This document shows positions 21,434 to 30,064 of a stretch of 64,000 nt of DNA, one piece after another. A model generated the notes under the pieces. It was not told where the DNA came from, made no database searches, and was given only the letters and a program-made list of their open reading frames with translations. Numbering within the stretch: the first letter of the stretch is position 1; the number at the start of each line of letters is the position of its first letter. The position numbers were made by a program, and so were the translations under genes. Origin of the DNA: Mesostigma viride (taxonomy: Eukaryota; Streptophyta; Mesostigmatophyceae; Mesostigmatales; Mesostigmataceae); assembly GCA_009746045.1 (NCBI GenBank), contig RPFO01001819.1, forward strand, positions 27,901 to 91,900, read 5' to 3'.

Positions 21434-22740
21434 CAGTGAACAGCCATACGGCGTATAATACGCCGTATGGCGCGTATTATACGCCATACGCAAGATTTCC
21501 GTATGGAAATGGGGAAAAAAATACGCACTGCGTATTTTTTGCGTATTGCGTATTTTTTGCGTATTTTTTGCGTATTTTTTGCGTATGAACCGCGTTCGAA
21601 GTAGCTTCTGGCATCATTTTGGACGGCAGTGGAGCCGGAACTAGACTGTATCTAGGCGACCTGGAACTCCGCGACAAATAAACGACATGCAGGTGCCAAG
21701 CTGGCCGTGCATGTACGACTGTACGTGCATTGCTGCAGATTGCTGCGTGTCGGACTAGGGTCTAGGAGACGAAGGACGAGGAAATTAGGTGACGAAGTTA
21801 TGTTGTCTGCCAACAAGGGCGCGCATCTGGCACCTAACATTTAATCGTAGCACAATTGACATCCAGGCACCATGGCTAGCGACGGTGATGGTGTGGGTCT
21901 ATGGAACACGATGATGACTGGGCCGACGAGATGCAGGCCGTATTCGAGACTGTCTGGACACACATCGTGAAAGAACAGACTCTCAACAAGAAAGGGCAGC
22001 CGACAGGTAACTACAAGCTAAGTGACGTGCACACTTTTGGATGCAGAATTCTCGGGTTCTACCACCCGAGCAAGGCTAGCACCCGCCATATCATGGGCGC
22101 TACGTACGCGAAGGAGGCAAGAGTGAGCGAGTGCAAGAGGCCGCCGGAGGCATTACGTCGCAGGCTGCGGGGTATTTGGTGTGACTCGCGATGCACATAA
22201 ATGCCTTATTTAGCCATGCAGGCTGCTGCTAGCCAGCCACCGTACCATATGTGTTAATGGTTTAGGGAAGCTGGGTCGGGTTGCTGGCATGCATGGTATC
22301 CTGCACGCTAGCCACATTGTTGGCAGCCCGTATGGATTCTTGCTTCATGTAGATCAATATTGCATGGTGGCCTACCACGAGTAGGCAAGATGTCTGTTTC
22401 TGGCACGATGTTTTATTACTTTTGGCAAGTTGGCCGACTGACCGTGTGCTATTTACAGACATTATTAGTAACAACAGATGTACAATGCTTGTATTTGTAG
22501 GCATGCAGCGACGGCAACGGCAATATTATGTGATGATGTGTTAAATAAAGGCAAGTGGTGTTGCAAGAACACACAAAAAACATGCCTGATTGGTCAGAAT
22601 GTTGAAGAACCCCCTGAACCATGCAAAAAACAGCATTTTCAAGAGTCCCCGTATGATTTGCGTATTATACCCCGTATGGCGTATTATACACCATACCCAT
22701 GGGCCCCGTATGGTTGCGTATTGCGTATGGCTGTACACTG
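21434..22740. mobile_element. Non-autonomous hAT-type element inside pol
   Basis: It has an 8-bp target duplication CGTGAGGT (21426-21433 and 22741-22748) and terminal inverted repeats CAGTGWACAGCCATACG. Both ends are loaded with GCGTAT / CGTATGG words, a run of at least five near 21530-21585 on the left and several near 22660-22725 on the right, typical of subterminal transposase-binding repeats. 1307 bp, with no hAT transposase. An 8-bp duplication with CAGTG-like ends is the hAT signature. It breaks the gypsy pol between the integrase tail and the chromodomain. Confidence 0.9.
21901..22200 (+). CDS. Small ORF inside the hAT element, possibly captured
   Basis: 99 codons opening MEHDDDWADEMQAVFETVW, with an RHIMGATYAKEAR stretch later. 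A CCGACAG/GTAACT word inside resembles a splice donor. It has no relation to hAT transposases that I can see, so it may be a captured host fragment or a chance ORF. Confidence 0.2.
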   Translation: MEHDDDWADEMQAVFETVWTHIVKEQTLNKKGQPTGNYKLSDVHTFGCRILGFYHPSKASTRHIMGATYAKEARVSECKRPPEALRRRLRGIWCDSRCT

Positions 22741-22748
22741 CGTGAGGT

Positions 22749-23735
22749 TCCATGACACTGGGACGTCCACCTGGAACATGACATCGTCAAACTTGGTGAG
22801 AACCTTGTAGGGGCCCAGGAACATGGGACGAAGCTTAGTCTTCAGCTCCTTCTCCACCTTGTGTGAAAATCGTCCGATCTGTGGGCCCTCCACCAGGACC
22901 CAATCGCTCACCTCAATGGACGGCGTTCGGTTATCCCGCTTGCCGGCTGTCCTCTCCAGATACCGCTCTGTCGCTGCGCGGTAGCCCTGGACTGCACTGT
23001 TATGAGCCTGGTGCATCCGCTGCAGCAAACGATCAACCCCCTGGCGTGTGTCCAGCTTGACCTGATCCTCTCCCAGTCCGGGGCTCATAAGCAAGTCGGG
23101 CGGCGTGAGAGGGTGCCGGCCAGAGTTGAGGAAAAAGGGGGTTAATCCATGGGCGGCCTGGGGGGCATTGTTCAAGGAGAACTCCACCAAGCCCAGAAGT
23201 TCCTCCCAATTGCTGCCCACCGCGTCGGTGTAGTGTCGCATGGTCTCTTGCACTGTGCGGTTCAACCGCTCCACCAGATGTGACGACGAGCTGTGGTAGG
23301 CCGTGCCCAGCGACACCTTGGTGCCCAGCCGTTCGAAAAACTCCTGCCAGAATTTGGCCGTGAAGAGCTTGTCGCGGTCGGAGATGAACTGTCGGCTGAG
23401 CCCGTGGAACCGAAACACGTGCGTCAGGTATATCTTGGCGCACTCCTCCGCTGTGAGGTCGGCCGGACACGGGGCCAAGTGACACATGCGCGTCAGGCGG
23501 TCCACGAACACCAAGACCATGCTGTTGCCGCTCTTCGTCTTCTTGAACGGGCCGATGAAGTCCATCATGATAGAATCCCAAGGACCCATCGGATCAGGTA
23601 ACGTCTTGGGGACGGCTTGAGAGCCCGTGTTCCTGGACTTCATGATCTGGCACGAGGGGCACTGGCGCACATATGTCTCAATATACTCCTTCATCCCGGG
23701 CCAGTAGAAATGTTTGCGGTCCGAGGAAAGAGACG
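22749..23735 (-). CDS. Ty3/gypsy integrase domain (pol segment)
   Basis: It continues pol after the RNase H. The HFYWPGMKEYI..YV..CPSCQ zinc-binding part is followed by a catalytic core with D in MMDFIGPF, D in FISDRDKLF and E in SHLVERLNRTV, spaced D-x35-E, then the GPYKVL linker. A one-base shift near 23735 separates it from the upstream frame; a missing A in the GGAAGCC word would explain it. The downstream end is cut by the hAT insertion at 22740. Confidence 0.88.
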
Positions 23736-26640
23736 GTGGCTTCCTTGATGTCCGCCTAGAAGCGAATCGTGGAGCTCGTGAAGCAAGGCGGCCCTACAAA
23801 GCTCCGGGACATACAGCCGCCATTCCTCCGGCTGGACACTCACGAACAGGCGTCCATCCTGGAACTTGCAAGGGTAGGCACCCATCTGCTGGGGATGCGC
23901 CCGGATGGCTTCAAGCGCCGCTTCCTCCGTGACCGTGAAACGACTGATCATCGTCTCCAGGTCCGACGTGACTGTGAACGCGTCCACGGCTGGGTCTGCC
24001 TCCGCGCTCGCCTGGTTGACGAATTCGGAGAAGACTGTGGGCGGGCCGATCGGCTGAAGCTGAAAAATTCCCTGGGGCGGCACCGCATGACTAAGGGGTA
24101 TGCGCGTATGCGATCCCTCCCCCTCCCCGGGGGTGTCCACGTCCTCGTGGGCACTCGTCTCCTCCAGGAGAGGTGACAAGGCATCACTGGTGGTGTGCCC
24201 CAGATGAAATAGGTGGCGGGCCCGGGCAGACCGTGGCTCCACGCCGTAGGCGGTCCCCGGGGCGGCCACGGGTACGCAGGTGGTATGAAGCACATCCATG
24301 TCCTCGTAGAACCAATAGTCCGCCCGTCGCGAGAGGGCGTCTGGCACCACGTTGTCCGCGCCCTTGACATATTGGATCTTGAACGGCGCAAACTGTGACA
24401 AGTACTCCATCCACCGCGCTTGGCGGGGCGTCAGGTTGGGCTGCACCAGGAGGTGGGTGAGCGGCCGGTGGTCGGTGTGGATCACAAGGCGGTGGGGGTC
24501 GAGATCCCCCTGCTCACTAATGGCCACCGAAAACTGGGCCCCCAGAAGATGATGACGCCACGTGTGGCAGCTGTAGACTACTGCCAGGAGCTCCTGCTGA
24601 TGCACTGGGTAATTCCGCTCCGCCGGAATCATTGTGCGTGAGATGTACTCGATGGGCTGAAGGCCCTTGCCTTGGTCCTGCAGGAGAACACCCCCGATGG
24701 CCACCTTACTGGCGTCCGTAGCCACGACGAAGGGAAGGGACGGGTCCGGCAGGACGAGGACCGGCGCTGTGGTGAGGTGGCGCTTAAGTGCCTCGAAGGC
24801 CTGCTGGCACTGCTCAGCCCAAAGGAACTGAGTACCCTTCTTGAGAAGAGCGTTAATCGGGGCGGCGATGGTGGCAAACCGCGGAATGAACCGCCGGTAG
24901 TAGGAAGCCAACCCCAGGAAACTGCGCACCCCTTTCACGTCCGTGGGGACCGGCCATTGCTGGACGGCCTCGATCTTCTCCGGGTCAGTCGCGATACCAT
25001 CCGCCGACAGGGTATGGCCCAAAAAGGGCACACAGCGGCCGGCGCGCACCTTGGCCTTCCTCGCCGACAGGTGCTCGTCTTCCATGATCTGAAGCACTGC
25101 GTCAACATCCTCCAGGTGCTCCTCGAACGTCTTGGAGTACACCAAGATGTCGTCCAGGTACGCCAGCGCGCACGTGCGCTTGTAGGTCCAGGGTGGGCGC
25201 GCCCCCTTCTGCGGGTCCGTCAGATCCTTGGAGACCTGCGGCAGGTGGGCCGTGCCCATCACCGGACGGAGGATGTCGTTCATCAGCATCTGGAAGGACG
25301 CAGGCGAGTTGCACAGCCCCATTGCCGCCACCCGAAACTGGTAGTGACCGAAGGGCGTAGCGAACGCGGTCTTGTGGCAGTCTTCGGGCGCGATGCGCAG
25401 CTGCCAAAACCCGTCCGCGCAGTCGATGACGGTGAAACACGTAGCCCCTTGGACACGGTTGAAGATGTCGTCAATCCGCGGTAGAGGATACCGGGACTTG
25501 ACGGTGATGGCGTTCAGCTTCCGGTAGTCAGTCACCAGACGCCACTTGCCCCCTGGCTTGGGAACGAGCAGCACGCCCGCTGAGAAGGGGCTGTTGCTGG
25601 GTTCAATGAGCCCGGCGTCGAGCAGTGAAATGAGAATCTTCTTGAGCTCCACCAGCTCGACTGGGCCCATGCGGTACATAGGAGACGCTGTCGGTCCTGC
25701 GCCCTCCTGGACCTGGATTCGGTGTAGCACCGACCGATTGGGAGGGAACTGTGGGGTGCGATCCGCGAAGAGAGTAGCGCGCTTCTCCAGGACGGCGTTG
25801 AACCGCGCCAGCTCGTCCGGAGTGAAGCCGGCACCGATCTCGTTCAGCATGGCCTGGGTGCTGTCCAAGTCGATGCGGTACATCGCATACTCCTTCCCCT
25901 TCCGGAGCTGGCGGGCCAGCGTCTTGCTACTCATCAGGATCTGGGACGCTGGACGAGGCCCGTCCGCCGAGCGCTCGTGTGTAATGTTATGGACCTCAGC
26001 AGCCTGTGCCCTGTACTCGCTGTCGGGGCACCAGAAGGAACCGTCCGGGAACCAAACTACCCGTCGGCGCACACTGATGTCCACATCCTGCTTGTCCAAC
26101 CAGTCCACTCCAATGATGATGTCGGCAGCACCCAGCGGCGCAATAGTCGCCACCAGGTCCACCGGCGTGCCCTGCAGCACCCCCTTGATGTCGGCGAGGC
26201 CTGGCGATTGGTGTCGCCGGCCATCCGAATACGTGACATACACTGCCGTGGTGTGGGGTCGCGGGACCAGGCCCAGCCGGCGCACCAGGGCCTCGTTGAT
26301 GAAGGACGTGGAGGCACCGGTGTCGACCAGGAACTTCACGTCCATGACCGTTTTCTCCTTCAAATACGGATCAAGGACGGTGGGAGGAACCAGTAACCCT
26401 CCACTGAAAAGAAACAAATGGCGCGAGCCTCCTTGCGCCGCACGCGCCGCCGGTTGGGTGGCCGCGTCTGAAGCCACGTTATTGACGTCTACCTCTATTC
26501 TAATTGACTCCGCGTCAGGGCTACTATCTGATTTCTCTACCCTATCCTCTCCCCCGGGCCCAAGCCCATGGGCAAGGCTACTACTCCCGAGGAGCGGTGG
26601 GACGGGAGGCCGCCTCGCCCGACCGCCCGCCCTCTTCCCC
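23735..26640 (-). CDS. Ty3/gypsy protease, reverse transcriptase and RNase H (pol segment)
   Basis: Domains in order: retropepsin (FLVDTGASTSF, closing with IIIGVDWL), then reverse transcriptase with KWRLVTDYRKLN, FTVIDCADGFWQ and catalytic YLDDILVYS. RNase H follows (VATDASKVAIGG, HTDHRPL, PDALSRRAD), then the start of the H2C2 finger (HDSLLGGHQG). Between MNDILRP and YLDD there is an insert of roughly 25-30 residues (about TAHLPQVSKDLTDPQKGARP) not usual in the family. The frame is uninterrupted for over 2.9 kb. It is entered from the zinc-knuckle frame by a +1 shift, probably at the C8 run 26637-26644. Confidence 0.92.
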
Positions 26641-26644
26641 CCCC

Positions 26645-27178
26645 TCCTCCTCTTCGTCAGCCTCCTCCTCGTCGTCATACTCGTAGCCGGCCACAGCGTA
26701 CGTCTGGCCGGAAGAGGAGGACTGTCGCCGCGCCTCAATCTCGTTAACCGCACGTAGCACGCCCTTGGTAGAGCTGGTCGCGGGCGGTCGCGGCTGCTGA
26801 TACTGAGTCGGAACCTGTCTGGCATGCTGCAGGCGAGCCGCACGCTCGCCCGCGTTGCGGGGTCGGTCCCGGGGACCGGAGGAGTCGGGGCGGCTGCCGA
26901 AGGCTGGTCCAGAGAAGCGAACGCTGGGTTCCATATCCCCTGCACCACGACTGGCGTGCTTGCTCCGGAGCTTGGGGCAGTCGCGCTTGAGGTGTCCCAC
27001 CTCGCTGCACATGAAGCACCGCGCCTTACTAGCGTCGATCGCGTTTACACCCTGGTCAGTGTAGCCATCATCAGGGTCGTCGAGGTACTCCTCCTCCTCC
27101 TCGCCGGCGAGCTCGGTGGAGTACATCTGGTTCACCCGTCGCGGGGGAGCTGGCCTGAAGAAACGGCGCACCGAGGGG
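26645..27178 (-). CDS. Ty3/gypsy gag C-terminus with CCHC zinc knuckle
   Basis: Frame between gag and pol. It contains one zinc knuckle, CFMCSEVGHLKRDC (C-x2-C-x4-H-x4-C), the RNA-binding motif of nucleocapsid, followed by a basic/Arg-rich region and an acidic Glu tract. It is joined to upstream gag by a one-base shift at the G4 run 27175-27178 and to pol by a shift of opposite sign about 530 bases later. Either or both could be programmed frameshifts or assembly indels. Confidence 0.8.
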
Positions 27179-28452
27179 CGCGCCCGCGAGACACCACGTC
27201 GGCCACCTGCAGAAGGTATCTCTGGATATTCAGGATGTCCCACTCCTTCCAGGGGACCTCAGCGTAGTGTTTGAATACCTCGTCCTGCAGCTCGGGGCTG
27301 AGCGCCTCGATGAATCTGATCTTGTACTCGTACCAGGTCATGTCGGTTAGATAAGCGGCGCTGGACTCAAACTTGGACAGAAACTCGCGATATGGGGTGG
27401 TCCCCTGGCGCAGCTTGCCGAAAGCGATCCGCTCGTGGAGCTCCGCGTCTGGGGGTATCAGCTTGCGGCGCACCCGGTCCATCAGCTCCTCCACGGTTTG
27501 CGGGTATGACTGGGATGCGATGCTCTCACAGTTCAAGATGCTCACCACCGAGGGGTCCATGCAGGTGTTGACCACATGTGGGATCAAATCACAGGTGGCC
27601 AGTTCCCAGCTGTTGTGAATGCACCAAACGGTATACTGCTGTTGCCACATGCGTCCCCATTCGTCGACCTCTCGCGGTTTCATATCCGCGTGCAGCTTGG
27701 GTACATTCTTGAAGGTAGGCATCGGTGGGGCCTTTATCGTGTTAAGCTTAGGCCCACCGACCTCTCTGTATGAGATGGAGCCGAATGCTGGAGGCTGCGA
27801 CCGCGGGAGAGATCCGGATCTGTCCGGTGTGCCGTGTGTCCGGCGCACCTGTACCGACGAGGGGTGTTCGTACCCCGGGTCATCCAGTGCCACCCTGCTG
27901 AAATTCAGGTTACCGACGGCCGCGGGCGAAGGGACCACGCTGCTGTCAAGCGCCCGTGGACGCTGCGGCTGGGGTACCGGACGCTGGACGGGCGTATGAG
28001 TCTCCTCGCCTCGGGTAGTGGCGCTGCTTCTGTCGTCCCCTGGCCTGGTCCAAGGTCTATGAGTACCAACAGGCGGGCCCTGAGTAGCTGGACCCTCATC
28101 AACCTCGCCCATCCCGTCCAGATCGTCGAACTCGCCATCTGCCCCTGGAATCTCACCATCCTCATCCGAAGTCCATAGCGCCGTGGGCAACAGGGAAGTA
28201 CTGCCGAAGGACACTCTGCGTCTGCCCCGGTGAGTGGGGACCGGCGGAGGTCCCTGGGGACGCCCCCGCCCCGCCCAGGGATGCAATGGCCGCCCTGTGG
28301 CTGGCTGCTGATAACGGTAGTGCAGGGCATCTTCATTCTCGTCTCCCTGCTGCTCTGGATCAGGTGGTAGCCATTGTGGTCTCGTCTGGGGTTGTGGTTG
28401 CTGCATCCGGGGTTGCTGCTGTAGCCGTTGCTGCTGCTGTGACCGTTGCTGC

Positions 28453-28511
<59 letters not shown>

Positions 28512-28844
28512 CTGTTGCTGTTGCTGCTGCTGCTGCTGCTACTGCGAGTACTCTTGGAGCCTCTCTTGGTCACTCCTGTCATCTCCCTGCCTTGTTAAGG
28601 CGTCTAGATTGTCCCCATCCGCTGGGAACCTAGGGTTCTGATCTCTTGATCGTGGGAAGCCTTCCGCAGGTCTCTCCATGACCTCACCTGTACCTGTCCC
28701 TGCTTGGACGTGCAGTGGTACCTCTAGCCCCTCTGTACCGTGCTCGTGGTTGTCTACCGGTTCTACCTCTGTAATTTCTGGGTCTCTTTCTCTGGTCTCA
28801 TCCTCTGTCTCTCTGGCGTTCCTTGTTTGGGACCGTGTTGGCAT
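27132..28844 (-). CDS. Ty3/gypsy gag (capsid part) with polyglutamine and an in-frame TAG
   Basis: ATG at 28844; Arg/Glu-rich N-terminus; a CAG/CAA-coded polyglutamine tract (about 28420-28541); then proline-rich and acidic linkers and a capsid-like helical domain (PMPTFKNVPKLHADMKPREV... LLQVADVV). A TAG at 28541-28539 sits where every neighbouring codon is CAG or CAA, so it is a single C-to-T change in the polyQ tract. The same frame continues open to 27132. Confidence 0.85.
28420..28541. repeat. (CTG)n / (CAG)n triplet repeat in gag
   Basis: Almost pure CTG/TTG on the plus strand, encoding polyglutamine on the minus strand. It includes the TAG interruption at its N-terminal end. Confidence 0.95.
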
Positions 28845-28974
28845 GGTGCTCGTACCGGTACCTTACACTGCAGGCAACACCTCCCCAGGAAGAAAGAGAG
28901 AGAGAGAGAGGGCAACCACGTGCTATAGATCTATAAATATAGAACCTAGTATTACTCCCTAGTATTAGTCTCCT

Positions 28975-29316
28975 CTACTGTTTGCTAGGGCCAATGGTCA
29001 ACTGAGAGAAGGTCACTGTAACTGCTGTCCCCTCCCCCTGACTGCTGAGCGTGGGTGGCTTAGAGCATTCACGAGTGGTGTGCATCCCCTCAGGCAATGG
29101 CATGTGTTCCCTAACAAACCTATCTGCATCAGTGATGTTATCAAACCCCTTCCACTTAGCACTAGAGTCTCTGGACATTATCTTATCCTTGATGTGTTCT
29201 TCACATGCCTTCCAACTATAAAATATGGCTGGTCTACCCTCGCCTCCATCATGGGCCACAGCATAGTAAGGAAAACCAGACTGACCACCCTTATTTATTC
29301 TGTTGCGTCTAGGCAT
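28975..29316 (-). CDS. Viroplasmin / RNase H1 N-terminal-domain ORF in the gypsy leader
   Basis: 113 residues from ATG at 29316. The core FPYYAVAHDGGEGRPAIFYS then W..CEEHI.D......KWKGFDNITDADRFV matches the Cauli_VI / RNase H1 N-terminal hybrid-binding domain pattern (Y-A-V...G...I..SW..C...I......K.F....A..F). In RNase H1 this fold binds RNA:DNA hybrids. It lies between the 5' LTR and gag on the element strand, with its stop about 130 bases before the gag ATG. I infer an accessory role in reverse transcription or translation; no data here show it. Confidence 0.72.
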   Translation of the reverse strand: MPRRNRINKGGQSGFPYYAVAHDGGEGRPAIFYSWKACEEHIKDKIMSRDSSAKWKGFDNITDADRFVREHMPLPEGMHTTRECSKPPTLSSQGEGTAVTVTFSQLTIGPSKQ

Positions 29317-30064
29317 GATACATCATAACCTGGTAGAAGCTTGCAAGCAGGAGAAAAAGGGGAATCCCAGGCTACCTCTAAATGCAGTGACCTTTACCAA
29401 ACAAACAAGGGAGAAGCACGGAGCCTAACACAGCACACGCCCGAGCTTTCCGCGGAACGGGCTATACGCACACAAGGAGGTAAACACCGTCAACACAGTC
29501 GGCAACAGCCAGACGGTATCCACCCCCACGACCCCTTGCAGGTCAAACAACGAATGTCCGTCTCCGCGACGTCCATGGGCTCCAACGACAATCACAACCT
29601 ATAGAGGGTACAACATAGAACATAAACCCCCTACGCGTGCGGTTCCGGAGAGAAAGCGAGCTCACCAGCTAGCCTTCAGCAGGCGTAGCTTGTAAAGAAG
29701 AATTCTAACTAGGGGACATACCATCTTCGATGACGTAGATCCCTCCTGAGCTGGCCGCCACCCGGTGTCGTTGAAGGCAAGCCCTGGCCGCCACTAGGTG
29801 TCGTTGAAAACAGGAGAGCTGAACGCTATCGTTGACAGCACCTCACCACAGGACTATTGCTAGCCCCGCCGAGTATCCCAGACTGGCCGCTTGTTGTCTA
29901 GGTCGTCGTTGAATCCCTTTACGGGCTGGCCGCCGACCTGTCAGCAATCGTTGAATTCCGGAACCTCTACCTACGCCAAGCTCCGCCTTGGTATCCTAAT
30001 TGGCTCACTAACCCTCTCCGCGAGAGTTAGCTAACCTTTCCAGCACATTTCCTCCGATAACCAG
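29317..30064 (-). promoter_or_regulatory. Leader of the Ty3/gypsy element with primer-binding site and short repeats
   Basis: Directly after the 5' LTR the minus strand reads C then TGGTTATCGGAGG (from 30063). The TGG start one base from the LTR fits a primer-binding site for a tRNA ending CCA; I cannot name the tRNA. Bases 29750-29960 contain CTGGCCGCC...TCGTTGAA words repeated about five times, which could form structure for packaging or translation. Confidence 0.5.

Noticed and set aside
24672-26757. Long plus-strand ORFs of 270 and 403 codons opposite gypsy pol
   Set aside because: Antisense shadows of the reverse transcriptase and protease frames; no motif of their own.
28539-28541. Alternative genetic code with TAG as glutamine
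   Set aside because: Other good ORFs in the window end in TAG at expected places (2355, 50342, 52066), so a single C-to-T mutation is simpler.
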